Below are positions 5,600-15,248 of a stretch of 47,271 bases of DNA, one piece after another. Positions within the stretch are counted from its first letter, which is position 1; every line of letters starts with the position of its first letter. Origin of the DNA: an uncultured Collinsella sp. Its GTDB lineage: Bacteria > Actinomycetota > Coriobacteriia > Coriobacteriales > Coriobacteriaceae. A program made the position numbers and the translations under genes. The notes under the pieces are model-generated. The model was not told the DNA's origin and did not search any database. It saw only the letters and a program-made list of their open reading frames with translations. Where the stretch lies: positions 1-47,271 of the forward strand of contig UQIV01000020.1 in assembly GCA_900541205.1 (NCBI GenBank). Reading direction: 5' to 3'.

Positions 5600-7738
5600 A
5601 TGGAGGTGCTGGTTGTTGGCAACACCGCATATGTTGACGATGACTTTTGTGCCAAGGCGTTCCCCGGGGACCATGTGCGGGTCGTAGCCGCGCAGGACAC
5701 GCGCCGCGATGAGTCGTCGCCCCATGCCTCGTGGAAAGAGCTTCTGCAACACCTGGATCAGGCCTACGAGTTTGACCGCGTGGTCTACCTATCCAATTAC
5801 CTTACCCCGCATACCGATACCGTGGGCGATATCGAGACGCTGCGCTCGGTCTTTCGTGCGTGCGCGGGTCGCCGGGTCCAACTGCTGTATGTAGCGGGGC
5901 CCGCGGGTGCCGAGGGTGCCGCCGACGCCGCGGGGCGAACGGGCAAGGGCATTATCGCGCGCGCAGCCAACGACCTGTGCCGCTACTACGCTGCTCGCGA
6001 GGGCGTTCAGACCAAGATCCTGCGCGTGCCCTTCCTGTACACTGCCTCTGCCGCGCTGGAGGACCCGTTTTTGGTGCCGCTGTTCGACGCGTGCTCAACC
6101 GGATCGGTCGCTCTGCAAGGCGCGCAGGATGCGGCGTTTCCCCTGCTGTGCACCGAGGAGCTAGCGGTGCTGGTACGCCGTATCTTCGACAGCTGGGATG
6201 GTAACTTTGAGACGCTCGACGTTGCCGATTCCTTCCATCACACGGCGAGTGAGGTGGGGGACGCCCTCAAGGCGTTGTTCCCTGGCCTTGCCGTTGCCTA
6301 TGGCGATTCTGCCGGCTACACCCTGCCCGCCAGCGACGTCGCTCGCGTGCGTTATGGCTGGTTTCAGCGCTACGACTTGCTGCGCGATCTTTCGACCATT
6401 CAAGCGCGTTGGGATGTTGGCCGCGCAAAGAAGGTCAACCCCTTGCGCGCCGCCATCGACCGCATCCAAATGCGCACGCTGCCTATTAAATGCCTGGAGA
6501 CGGCAGCTGCCTGGGTCCTGTTCGAGGTGCTGGAGCATCTTTTCTCCCAATCGGCCCAGCTCAACGTGCTCGATTATCGCCTGCTCTACGTGGTGCTGAT
6601 CGGCACGCTGTATGGATTGGACTTTGGCCTGGTTGCGGCGCTGCTGGCGTCGGTGGGTTTGGCCGCGAGCTACTTTACTCAGTACGGCTATACCTTTCAG
6701 GGCCTGTTCTACGAGCCGTCTAACTGGCTGCCGTTTATTGCGTACTTTGTGGTGGGTGCCGTGTGCGGCTATGTGCAGCTGCGCAACAGCGAAGCCATTA
6801 GGGCGGAGCGCGATCAAAACGAGCTCGTGCGCAACCGCAATACGTTCCTTACGCAGCTCTACCACGACGCTATTGAGGACAAGCGCGCGTACAGGCGCCA
6901 GATCGTGGGTCGCCACGACAGCTTTGGCAAGATCTTTGCCGTGACACAGGAGCTCGACGTGCTCAACCCGCGCGATATCTATCGCAAGTGCTGCGAGCTT
7001 CTGGGCGAGATCCTCGAGAACGATTCGGTGGCGATCTACCATGTTTCGGGCGGGGCATTTGCACGCCTGGTGGCAGCAAGTCCCGCGATTGCCGAAGATG
7101 CCGCACGCTCGCTCACGCTTGAGCAGCTTGCACCTCTTTTGGGCGACGGGGGTCGTTCGAACCTGTGGGTGAACCGCGAGCTGACGCCGGGGCTTCCCAT
7201 GTTTGGATACACGATCGAGCGCGACGGGGCACCCGCCGTGTTGATCTTTGTGCGTAGTGCGGCCGAAAACCAAACGACCCTCTATTATCAAAACCTGTTC
7301 CGCATCTTGTGCGGGCTGGTCGAAAGCGCGCTGGGCCGTGCCTTTGACTATGAGGCGGTGGCGCAGGATAAACGCTGCGTTGACGGCACTTGCGTGCTCA
7401 AGCAGGCGGCCTTTGGCCAAGAGCTCGCGGCGGAGCAGGCGCTGGCAGATAGCAAGATGGGGAGTTTTTTGCTCCTGCGCGTGGTACCGGGCATGGAGCC
7501 TGTCGGCGAGCTGGTGGGCGCAATTGGGTCGGCAATCCGCGAGAGCGACGCGGCGGGCTTGGTCGACGGCGACGTGCTCTACCTGCTTATGCGCCAGGCA
7601 AAGGCGTGCGATCTGCCCATTATCCGCGAGCGCCTGAGCGCAAAGCAGGTTGCGGTGGAGCCCGTCGACGGCGAGGACATCGTGGCGCTGCTGCAGCACA
7701 TCTCTTACACCGGTGACGGTGAGGGGGGTGCCGCTTGA
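5600..7738 (+). CDS. pelD: PelD-type c-di-GMP receptor fused to a degenerate epimerase (SDR) domain
   Basis: The protein has 712 aa and starts at ATG 5600 after GGGGAGG. Residues 1-290 look like an extended SDR/NAD-epimerase fold, but the glycine-rich loop reads VVGNTAYVDDD and the YxxxK pair is lost (CRYYAAREG), so it is probably not a normal epimerase. Residues 300-400 hold four membrane helices, followed by a linker helix, a GAF domain (about 440-580) and a GGDEF-like domain. The GGDEF signature is replaced by VDGDV, so cyclase activity is not expected. RESD at 647-650, five residues ahead, preserves the RxxD inhibitory-site motif that binds c-di-GMP in PelD. It is the first gene of the operon, overlaps pelE, and should switch polymer synthesis on when c-di-GMP is high. 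PelD identity is supported by architecture and neighbours; the role of the N-terminal domain is unknown. Confidence 0.85.
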   Translation: MEVLVVGNTAYVDDDFCAKAFPGDHVRVVAAQDTRRDESSPHASWKELLQHLDQAYEFDRVVYLSNYLTPHTDTVGDIETLRSVFRACAGRRVQLLYVAGPAGAEGAADAAGRTGKGIIARAANDLCRYYAAREGVQTKILRVPFLYTASAALEDPFLVPLFDACSTGSVALQGAQDAAFPLLCTEELAVLVRRIFDSWDGNFETLDVADSFHHTASEVGDALKALFPGLAVAYGDSAGYTLPASDVARVRYGWFQRYDLLRDLSTIQARWDVGRAKKVNPLRAAIDRIQMRTLPIKCLETAAAWVLFEVLEHLFSQSAQLNVLDYRLLYVVLIGTLYGLDFGLVAALLASVGLAASYFTQYGYTFQGLFYEPSNWLPFIAYFVVGAVCGYVQLRNSEAIRAERDQNELVRNRNTFLTQLYHDAIEDKRAYRRQIVGRHDSFGKIFAVTQELDVLNPRDIYRKCCELLGEILENDSVAIYHVSGGAFARLVAASPAIAEDAARSLTLEQLAPLLGDGGRSNLWVNRELTPGLPMFGYTIERDGAPAVLIFVRSAAENQTTLYYQNLFRILCGLVESALGRAFDYEAVAQDKRCVDGTCVLKQAAFGQELAAEQALADSKMGSFLLLRVVPGMEPVGELVGAIGSAIRESDAAGLVDGDVLYLLMRQAKACDLPIIRERLSAKQVAVEPVDGEDIVALLQHISYTGDGEGGAA

Positions 7739-8640
7739 TCTCGCTTGTCGTTGCTGCCGTCTTGCTGCTGATTCATGCGCTGGTTTGCCTGATGCTGTGG
7801 ACGCTCATGAAGCTGGGCCTGCTGCCGGTGCGCGGGCACATGCTGGCTGTGATAGTGCTGGTGCCGCTGTGGGGCTCGTTGCTGGTGGTTCTGGTATCGG
7901 TCCGCAGCGCGGTGTTTGGCGAGGGACTGAAAGAGTCTGCGCTGGAGTCGCTGCGCTTCAACGACGAGCTCCATCGCAGTATGTCGGTACCGAGTGGTGA
8001 GGACGATGCGGGCGTAGTGCCGCTCGAGGAGGCGCTCATCGTCAACGACCCGGCATACCGGCGCCGCCTAATGCTCTCCATGCTCACCGAGGAGCCCGAC
8101 GCGTACCTGGCGCAGCTGCAGGCGGCTAAGCTTAACGACGACGTTGAGGTGGCGCACTATGCCGCGACGGCGGTGGCGCAGATCTCCAAGGAGTCCGACC
8201 TTAAACTGCAGCAGCTGGAGCGTGCCTTTAAGACGGACCCGAGCGCGCAAAACCTCAACGAATACTGTGATTTTCTTGGTGAATACTTGGGCTCGGGCTT
8301 GGCTGAGGGGCGCGTTGCTCAGATTCAGCGCCAACAGTACGCGCGCCTGCTTGCGCGTCGCTGCGAGCGCGAGGATACCCTTGAGCTGCGCATTCGATAC
8401 GCGACGGCGCTGGCCGATGTCGGACAGATCGACGAGGCGCAGGCCGTGACCGACCGGCTGGTGCTCGACGTGCCCGAGGAGCAGGAGGTTTGGATGCTTT
8501 GCCTGCGCCTGGCCGTGATGCGCCGCGACGGTGACGAGGTTCACCGTGTGATCGATGCGATTGACAAGCAACATGTGTATTTGAGCGCCGACAACCGCGA
8601 AAAGTTGGCGTTTTGGCGCGACGGGGAGGAGGCCAGATGA
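7735..8640 (+). CDS. pelE: PelE-type membrane-anchored TPR-like protein
   Basis: The protein has 301 aa with a TTG start at 7735 that overlaps the pelD stop (TTGA) and follows GAGGGGGGTG. Two N-terminal membrane helices (about 3-25 and 35-58) are followed by a cytosolic helical-repeat domain (LNEYCDFLGEYLGSG, LRIRYATALADVGQIDEAQAVTDRL), as expected for PelE, which bridges PelD and the PelF synthase. The order pelD-pelE-pelA-pelF-pelG is that of Gram-positive pel loci. It shares a 4-base overlap with pelA, so translation is probably coupled. Confidence 0.8.
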   Translation: MISLVVAAVLLLIHALVCLMLWTLMKLGLLPVRGHMLAVIVLVPLWGSLLVVLVSVRSAVFGEGLKESALESLRFNDELHRSMSVPSGEDDAGVVPLEEALIVNDPAYRRRLMLSMLTEEPDAYLAQLQAAKLNDDVEVAHYAATAVAQISKESDLKLQQLERAFKTDPSAQNLNEYCDFLGEYLGSGLAEGRVAQIQRQQYARLLARRCEREDTLELRIRYATALADVGQIDEAQAVTDRLVLDVPEEQEVWMLCLRLAVMRRDGDEVHRVIDAIDKQHVYLSADNREKLAFWRDGEEAR

Positions 8641-10517
8641 GCGTGGCGCATCATATCCGCGACCGTGCAGGCCGCTTTCGTTGGATGGGACTCCTCGTGG
8701 TGTGGGCGGTCTTTATTGCCATGGCCGCCGTGCTGCTGGTGGAGCGTGCTGGCGTGCAGTACAGTGCGGGCCAGCATAAGCTGGGGATGCTTGCCGCCAA
8801 CGATGCGGTGCCGGCCTCCTCGGCAATCTTTGGCCAAAAGCCCACGTGCCTGGTCATTACCGACTCGGACCAAGATGGCGTCGACGATGTCAAAGACCAG
8901 TTCGACCAGATTTTGTTGGACATGAAGATCGCCCATCGCGATGTTGACCTTGCCCTGGATGGCGCGGATGCCATTCCCTCGCTGACCTCCTTCGATCGCG
9001 TGATTGTGCTTATGCCCTCGCTTGACGGACTGGGTACGCATCTGACCGATCTGATGAGTTGGGTGAGTGCGGGCGGCTCACTCATGCTGGGCATGACGCC
9101 AGATAACTCGAACTACCTGCAGGCTATTGCTTCCAAGCTTGGGATCGAATCGGTCGGATATGACTATGCGACAGCCGAAAGTATCGTTCCGTGTGCGGAC
9201 TTTATGTTGGGCGGAGGAGAGCGCTACGAGTTCTCGGATCCCTTCGATTCTTCGCTCTCGGTTTCATTGCGCGAAACGGCGCACGTATGGGCAAAGACCG
9301 GTGACACGGGCACGCCGCTCATTTGGTCTAACGATTGCGGCAGTGGTCACACCGTGGTGTGCAACATTGGTATCTACGACAAGGTCATGCGTGGGTTCTA
9401 TGCTTCGGCCATAAGCTTGCTGGGTGATGCCACGGCCTATCTGGTCATCAACAGCGCTGTGTTCTATTTGGACGATTTTCCCAGCCCCGTGCCCTCGGGC
9501 GATGGTACTTATATCAAGCGTGACTACGGCCTTTCCATTGCGGATTTTTACACCAAGGTCTGGTGGCCCGACCTGCAAAAGCTCGCGCAAAAATACGGCA
9601 TTCGCTATACCGGCGTGATGATCGAAAACTACGAGGACGCGGTCAACCAGATCGAGCCCGCGCGCCAACCCGATACCACGCAGTTCCGCTATTTTGGCGG
9701 CATGCTGCTGCAGATGGGCGGCGAGCTGGGCTTTCACGGCTACAACCATCAGCCTCTGGCGCTCTGGGACACCGACTACGGCACGCTGTACGACTACAAG
9801 ACCTGGAAGAACAAAGAGACGCTCGTCGCTTCGCTCAACGAACTTATCGCGTTTCAGGACGAGGTCCTGCCCAATGCTCATGGCTCGGTTTACGTGCCGC
9901 CGTCGAATATCCTTTCGGCCCGCGCGCGCAAGCTTATCGGTACCGATGTTCCGCGCATTAAGACCATTGCCAGTACGTATTTTGAGGATGGCACCGACCT
10001 GCCCTACGTGCAGGAGTTTGGCGTGGCGAGCGATGGCATTGTGGAGCAGCCGCGCATTGTCTCGGGCGGCATGGTCGACGATTCCTATATGCGCCTGGCC
10101 GCCGTGTCCGAGCTCAACATGCACTACGTGAGTACGCACTTTATGCACCCGGACGACCTGCTCGATCCGGATCGCGGCGCCAAAGAGGGCTGGGAGGTCT
10201 ACAAGGGCGGCCTGACCGACTACCTGGACTGGCTTACCAAGTCGGCGCCCGATCTGCGGCACCAGACGGCGTCGGAGTGCTCCGGTGCCATCCAGCGCTT
10301 TTCGTCCGTGACGGTGAACGTGGATACCAGTGCGGATGCCTGGACACTCAACCTGGACAACTTTCATGACGAGGCTTGGCTCATATTCCGCGCCAATAAT
10401 GGCGAGCCGGGTGCGGTGACGGGTGGCGAACTGACGCACCTTACGGGCAATCTGTATCTGCTCAAGGCCGCGGACAAGACGGTGACCATTGCGCGCAAGG
10501 AGGGTGGCGATAAATGA
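8637..10517 (+). CDS. pelA: PelA-type exopolysaccharide deacetylase (DUF2194 family)
   Basis: The protein has 626 aa from ATG 8637, which overlaps the pelE stop (ATGA) and follows GGGGAGGAGG. One N-terminal membrane anchor (residues 17-36) puts the rest outside. Residues 65-270 are a flavodoxin/GATase-like alpha-beta domain. Residues 275-550 are a polysaccharide-deacetylase fold: FYLDDFPSP (276-284) carries the catalytic aspartates and GFHGYNH (365-371) the metal-binding histidines; HFMHPDD occurs later. The C-terminus is a small beta domain. The deacetylase removes acetyl groups from the amino-sugar polymer and gives it positive charge. The hydrolase domain of Pseudomonas PelA is absent, as in Gram-positive pel operons. 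Confidence 0.85.
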   Translation: MSVAHHIRDRAGRFRWMGLLVVWAVFIAMAAVLLVERAGVQYSAGQHKLGMLAANDAVPASSAIFGQKPTCLVITDSDQDGVDDVKDQFDQILLDMKIAHRDVDLALDGADAIPSLTSFDRVIVLMPSLDGLGTHLTDLMSWVSAGGSLMLGMTPDNSNYLQAIASKLGIESVGYDYATAESIVPCADFMLGGGERYEFSDPFDSSLSVSLRETAHVWAKTGDTGTPLIWSNDCGSGHTVVCNIGIYDKVMRGFYASAISLLGDATAYLVINSAVFYLDDFPSPVPSGDGTYIKRDYGLSIADFYTKVWWPDLQKLAQKYGIRYTGVMIENYEDAVNQIEPARQPDTTQFRYFGGMLLQMGGELGFHGYNHQPLALWDTDYGTLYDYKTWKNKETLVASLNELIAFQDEVLPNAHGSVYVPPSNILSARARKLIGTDVPRIKTIASTYFEDGTDLPYVQEFGVASDGIVEQPRIVSGGMVDDSYMRLAAVSELNMHYVSTHFMHPDDLLDPDRGAKEGWEVYKGGLTDYLDWLTKSAPDLRHQTASECSGAIQRFSSVTVNVDTSADAWTLNLDNFHDEAWLIFRANNGEPGAVTGGELTHLTGNLYLLKAADKTVTIARKEGGDK

Positions 10518-11941
10518 GAATCTGCTTGGTACTCGAGGGTTGCTACCCCTATGTGCACGGCGGCGTATCTACCTGGATGCATGGCTACATTACGGCCATG
10601 CCCGAGCACGAGTTTGTGCTGTGGGTGATCGGCGCGCATGCTGCCGACCGTGGCAAGTTTGTCTACGAGCTGCCCGGCAACGTGGTCGAGGTGCACGAGG
10701 TGTTCCTGGATGACGCCCTGCGTCTTTCGGGCGAGCAACATGAAGCCAGTTTTAACGACCGTGAGCGCGAGGCGCTACGCCGTCTGGTGTCGCTCTCCAA
10801 TCCGGATTGGGATGTTCTGTTCGATATCTTCCACCGCCGTCGCGTGCATCCGCTCTCGTTTTTGCAGAGCCGCACGTTTATGGATATCTTTCGCGACGTG
10901 TGCCTGGCCGAGTATCCCTACACGCCCTTTGCCGATGCATTCCACACCATGCGCTCCATGTTGCTGCCCGTGCTCTACCTGTTGGGAAGCGAGGTGCCGG
11001 TGGCCGATGTGTACCATGCCATCTCGACCGGCTACGGTGGCCTGCTCGCCTGCCTGGGCTCAAGCGTTCACCATGCGCCGGTGCTGCTGACCGAGCATGG
11101 CATCTATACTCGCGAGCGCGAGGAAGAGATCATTCGCGCCGATTGGGTGGTGCCGTCGTTTAAGGACCGCTGGATTCGCTTTTTCTACCTGCTTTCGGAG
11201 GAGATCTACCGCCGCGCCTTCCGCGTGACGAGTTTGTTCCATAATGCCCGCAAGACGCAGATTGATATGGGCTGCGATGCGGACAAATGCCTGGTCATCC
11301 CCAACGGCATCCAGTTCGATCGCTTTAAGGGCATTCCCTTAAAGCCCGATGACGGCTGGGTGGACATTGGCGCGGTGGTGCGCCTGGCGCCCATAAAGGA
11401 CGTCAAGACCATGATCTATGCCTTCTTTGAGCTGCACGAGCGCCTGCCCAAGGTGCGTCTGCACATCATGGGCGGCGTGGACGACGAGGAGTACGGCGCC
11501 GAGTGCCACGCGCTGGTCGAAACCCTGGGCGTGCGCGACCTGATTTTTACCGGCCGCGTCAACGTGGTCGAGTACATGGAAAAGCTCGACTTTACCATTT
11601 TGACGAGTATCTCCGAGGGCCAGCCGCTCAGCGTGCTGGAGTCGCTTGCAGCGCGCCGTCCCTGCGTGACGACCGAGGTGGGCTGCTGCCGTGAGCTGCT
11701 CGAAGGCGCCCCGGGTGACGACTTTGGCGTGGCGGGTTTTGTGACGCCGCCTATGTATCGCAAGGGCTTGGCCGATGCCATGGAACGCATGTGCACAAGC
11801 CGCGCTCGTCGCATTGAGATGGGGGAGCGCGGCCAGCGTCGCGTTGCCACGTACTTCTTGCACGAGCAGATGCTCGCCAACTATCGCGCGCTGTACGACG
11901 AGACTGCGCGTGCGTTTGACCTGCCCAGAGAGGGGGAGTAG
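10514..11941 (+). CDS. pelF: PelF family GT4 glycosyltransferase (Pel polymer synthase)
   Basis: The protein has 475 aa, a normal PelF length, starting at ATG 10514 in an ATGA overlap with pelA. The N-terminal signature MRICLVLEGCYPYVHGGVST is diagnostic for PelF. The C-terminal Rossmann domain contains GRVNVVEYMEKLDF and SEGQPLSVLESLAARRP, the E-x7-E nucleotide-sugar motif of GT4 enzymes. It polymerises UDP-N-acetylhexosamine in the cytoplasm and works with the PelD/E/G membrane complex. Confidence 0.92.
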   Translation: MRICLVLEGCYPYVHGGVSTWMHGYITAMPEHEFVLWVIGAHAADRGKFVYELPGNVVEVHEVFLDDALRLSGEQHEASFNDREREALRRLVSLSNPDWDVLFDIFHRRRVHPLSFLQSRTFMDIFRDVCLAEYPYTPFADAFHTMRSMLLPVLYLLGSEVPVADVYHAISTGYGGLLACLGSSVHHAPVLLTEHGIYTREREEEIIRADWVVPSFKDRWIRFFYLLSEEIYRRAFRVTSLFHNARKTQIDMGCDADKCLVIPNGIQFDRFKGIPLKPDDGWVDIGAVVRLAPIKDVKTMIYAFFELHERLPKVRLHIMGGVDDEEYGAECHALVETLGVRDLIFTGRVNVVEYMEKLDFTILTSISEGQPLSVLESLAARRPCVTTEVGCCRELLEGAPGDDFGVAGFVTPPMYRKGLADAMERMCTSRARRIEMGERGQRRVATYFLHEQMLANYRALYDETARAFDLPREGE

Positions 11942-11944
11942 CCG

Positions 11945-13489
11945 GTGGCCGGAATCGGTTTTGAGCTCAAACGCCTGTTTAGGCGCAAGGGTCTGTTTGC
12001 CACGATGCGCGCCTATGGCTACGCCGGCATTGTGTGCACGGGCCCCATGCTGCTGGGCGTGCTGCTCCAGGTGGGTATCTTGGTGCTGTGCGGTCTGTGG
12101 GGCGTGGGTCGCGCCAACCAGGACCTGCTTGTGTGCATGGTGACCTATACGCTGCTGGCGTCGCTTACGCTCACGAGCTTTTTTTCTATGCCGGTCACGC
12201 GCTTTTTGGCCGATATGCTTTTTGCCGAGCGCGAGGATGAGATCCTACCTTCGTTTTGGGGCTCCAACGCCATTATGCTCGTTGCGGGCACGGTGCTCTA
12301 CGGCGTCTTTTTGCTGTTCTCGGGCGCCACGCTGCTGCAGTGGCTGCTGTGCCTGTGGCTGTTCAACATTATGATCGTCAACTGGAACGGCATGAGTTAC
12401 CTCACGGCCATCAAGGATTACCGCGGTATCCTGTGCAGCTTTGCGGCTGCCATTGGCGTGGCGTGCCTGTGCGCCCTGGCCGCGCTGGCGCTGGGACTGC
12501 CGCCGGTCGAGGGCCTGTTGGCATCAATTGCTCTGGGCTACGGCGTCATGCTCGCCTGGGACGTGGTGCTGCTGTACCGGTATTTTCCGCAGAGCGATTG
12601 CAGCCCCTGGCTCTATTTACGGTGGCTTGATCAGTTTATGCCGTTGGCGCTCACGGGCTTGTTTACCAACCTGGGCCTCTTTGCGCACTTGGTGATAATA
12701 TGGGCCGGTCCCATTGGCGTGCAGGTCAAGGGCTTGTTTTATGGTGCGCCCTACCACGATGTGCCGGCGCTCATCGCGTTTTTGACGATTCTGGTCACGT
12801 CCGTCAACTTTGTGGTCTCGGTCGAGGTCAACTTCTATCCGCGCTACCGCGACTACTACAGCCTGTTCAATGACGGCGGCGTGGTAGGCGACATTGTGGT
12901 GGCCGAGGAGGAGATGCTCTCCACACTCAACAGTGAACTGCGCTTTTGCGCGCTCAAACAGTTGTTTGTGACCGCGGCGGTCATCTCGCTCGAGACCACG
13001 GTGCTGTCGGCCTTACCGTTGGGCTTCAACAACCTTATGCACGGGTATTTTCGCACGCTGTGCGTGGGCTATGGCCTGTATGCCGTGGGCAATACGGTGA
13101 TGCTTATCTTGCTGTACTTTACCGACTATAAGGGAGCCGTGCTGGCTTCGGGCCTGTTTGCCGGTGTGGCCGGGCTGGCGACTGCTGTGTCGTTGCTTTT
13201 GCCGCAGCAGTTTTACGGCTTTGGCTTTTTGTTGGGTGCGGCGGTGTTTTTTATCGTGGCGCTGCTGCGGCTCGATACCTATACCGCCAACTTGCCGTAT
13301 CGTATCCTGAGCCAGCAGCCCATTGTGGCGACCGACAAAACGGGCTGGTTTACCGAACTTGGCCGGGTGCTCGACCGTGTTGAGCAATGCTATGAGGACA
13401 AGCGCGTGGGCGGTGAGCCGCGCAGTGCGTTTGAACGTATGGTGGTTCGCCTGTACCAAAAACATTGGGGAGGTTCTGATGACCGATAG
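11945..13489 (+). CDS. pelG: PelG polysaccharide exporter (MOP superfamily)
   Basis: The protein has 514 aa starting at GTG 11945, three bases after the pelF stop, with the ribosome site inside the pelF end (AGAGGGGGAGTAG). The start MAGIGFELKRLFRRKG and about twelve hydrophobic segments are typical of PelG, the Wzx-like channel that moves the growing polymer across the membrane. A charged extracytoplasmic or cytoplasmic loop near residues 300-330 (EEEMLSTLNSELRF) is seen, as in other PelG proteins. Its last codons overlap the CotH-type gene, so the downstream genes are likely in the same transcript. Confidence 0.9.
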   Translation: MAGIGFELKRLFRRKGLFATMRAYGYAGIVCTGPMLLGVLLQVGILVLCGLWGVGRANQDLLVCMVTYTLLASLTLTSFFSMPVTRFLADMLFAEREDEILPSFWGSNAIMLVAGTVLYGVFLLFSGATLLQWLLCLWLFNIMIVNWNGMSYLTAIKDYRGILCSFAAAIGVACLCALAALALGLPPVEGLLASIALGYGVMLAWDVVLLYRYFPQSDCSPWLYLRWLDQFMPLALTGLFTNLGLFAHLVIIWAGPIGVQVKGLFYGAPYHDVPALIAFLTILVTSVNFVVSVEVNFYPRYRDYYSLFNDGGVVGDIVVAEEEMLSTLNSELRFCALKQLFVTAAVISLETTVLSALPLGFNNLMHGYFRTLCVGYGLYAVGNTVMLILLYFTDYKGAVLASGLFAGVAGLATAVSLLLPQQFYGFGFLLGAAVFFIVALLRLDTYTANLPYRILSQQPIVATDKTGWFTELGRVLDRVEQCYEDKRVGGEPRSAFERMVVRLYQKHWGGSDDR

Positions 13490-15248
13490 GATGATGTCTC
13501 GTCGTCGCCTGTTTGAGGCGGCTGCCGGTGCGCTGTTGCTTTCGGGCTGCTCGGTGCAGGAAGACTCCTCGACTAAAAAGGCCAAAAAGCAGGACAAGAT
13601 TAAAAAAGCCGAGGTCTCCGACCAGTCCAAGCACCTGCGCGATAAGGACGAGCTGTACGAGGTTTACGACGACTCGGGCATTGTGACCATGTACCTGACG
13701 GTCTCGCGCGGCAACAGCTCCGAGAACACCGACCACAGCTGGGCAGAGATCAATACGTACTCGGTGTATGACTATGCCGACATGGGCGTGACGCGCTATC
13801 AGGTTATGGGCCTGCTGCAGCCGGGCGACGAAGACGGCCCGGTGGCCGGCGAGGTCGGCTATGGCGAGGAAGTGCCCAATGCCACCGTGCAGGTGCGCGG
13901 TCAGACATCGAGCATGAACTCGCAAAAGAATTACAAGGTGGAGCTCAAAAAGGGCAAGGGTACCTGGCGCCAACAGCGCGCGATTGCGCTCAACAAGCAC
14001 ATGGGCGAGGGTATGCGTTTTCGCAACAAGATGGCCTACGACCTTATCCGCGGGATTCCCCAGATGATGGGCCTGCGTACGCAGTTTGTGCATCTGTGGG
14101 TGTGCGACCAGACCGAAAAGTCCAACGACACCTTTGAGGACTATGGCTTGTTTACGCAGGTGGAGCAGCTTAACAAGACGGCGCTTAAGGCGCACGGCTT
14201 GGATAAAAACGGGCATCTGTACAAGGTGAACAGCTTCGATTTCCATCGCTACGAGGACACCATTAAGCTTGCCGACGATCCCGACTACAACCAGGCAAGC
14301 TTTGAGGGCATGCTCGAGATTAAGGGCGATACGGACCACACCAAGCTTATCGAGGTGCTCGATGCACTCAACGACGAATCGCAAAAGATCGACGACGTGC
14401 TCGACACCTACTTTGATAGCGAGAACCTGGTCTATTGGCTGGCGTTTCAGATCCTGACGGGCAACTGCGATACGCAGAACCGTAACTGCTATCTGTACAG
14501 CCCTCTCAACTCAAATACCTGGTACTTTTTGGATTGGGATAACGACGGTATGCTGCGTAAGCTGGAGCTTTCTCTTACCGGGTTTTCGGACTACGCGAGC
14601 TGGGAGCGCGGCGCAAGCAACTACTGGGGCAACGTGCTGTTTAACCGCGCGTTGCGCAGCAAGTCGTTCCGCAGCGAACTCGACCGTGCCGTCAAGGACT
14701 TGCGCTCGTATTTGACCGAGACTCGCCTGACCAAGATGATCAAGCACTACCGCGAGGTGACTGAATCCCTGGTCTTTGCTTCGCCCGATATCGACAATCT
14801 GCCTGTCACCAAGGACCAATATGAGCAGATCGCCGTGGCGATTCCCTCCGAGATCGAGGAGAACTACAAGAGCTTTCGCGAGAGTTTTAAAAAGCCCATG
14901 CCGTTCTACATCGGCGTGCCGCAGATCGATAACGGCAAGCTGCGCATTAACTGGGATGCGTCCTACGACTTTGAGGCGCGCGATATTCGCTACACCGTTG
15001 AGCTTGCGCGCGACTATGCCATAAGCGACGTGGTCTTTAAGGCCGAGGACGTGCTGCTTCCCGAGGTGACCTGCGATGCGCCCGATGCCGGCCAGTATTT
15101 TGTGCGCGTGCGTGCCAACAACTCCGACGGTTATACGCAAGATGCGTTTGACTACTATGTGACCAACGACGGCAAGCACTACGGCATGAAGTGTTTTTAC
15201 GTGCAAGACGGCGGTAAGGTCGTGGAGGACACGTATGAGGAGGGCTAG
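13479..15248 (+). CDS. CotH-type kinase lipoprotein
   Basis: The protein has 589 aa from ATG 13479, five bases after GGGAGG, overlapping pelG by 11 bases. The N-terminus MSRRRLFEAAAGALLLSGC combines a twin-arginine-like motif with a lipobox ending at Cys24, so it is probably an exported lipoprotein, perhaps by Tat. The CotH kinase core shows RGQTS and QKNYKVEL (ATP-side elements), a loop GNCDTQNRN (328-336) with candidate catalytic Asp331, and WYFLDWDNDG (348-357) with metal-binding Asp. CotH proteins are secreted atypical kinases first known from spore coats. A C-terminal fibronectin-like segment (from about 500) follows. Position after pelG and before a VTC gene suggests a surface phosphotransfer linked to the exopolysaccharide; the substrate is unknown. 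Confidence 0.85.
   Translation: MTDRMMSRRRLFEAAAGALLLSGCSVQEDSSTKKAKKQDKIKKAEVSDQSKHLRDKDELYEVYDDSGIVTMYLTVSRGNSSENTDHSWAEINTYSVYDYADMGVTRYQVMGLLQPGDEDGPVAGEVGYGEEVPNATVQVRGQTSSMNSQKNYKVELKKGKGTWRQQRAIALNKHMGEGMRFRNKMAYDLIRGIPQMMGLRTQFVHLWVCDQTEKSNDTFEDYGLFTQVEQLNKTALKAHGLDKNGHLYKVNSFDFHRYEDTIKLADDPDYNQASFEGMLEIKGDTDHTKLIEVLDALNDESQKIDDVLDTYFDSENLVYWLAFQILTGNCDTQNRNCYLYSPLNSNTWYFLDWDNDGMLRKLELSLTGFSDYASWERGASNYWGNVLFNRALRSKSFRSELDRAVKDLRSYLTETRLTKMIKHYREVTESLVFASPDIDNLPVTKDQYEQIAVAIPSEIEENYKSFRESFKKPMPFYIGVPQIDNGKLRINWDASYDFEARDIRYTVELARDYAISDVVFKAEDVLLPEVTCDAPDAGQYFVRVRANNSDGYTQDAFDYYVTNDGKHYGMKCFYVQDGGKVVEDTYEEG

Noticed and set aside
8637..10517. PelA glycoside-hydrolase domain
   Set aside because: Only a GATase-like domain precedes the deacetylase; no hydrolase catalytic motif was seen, as expected for Gram-positive PelA.
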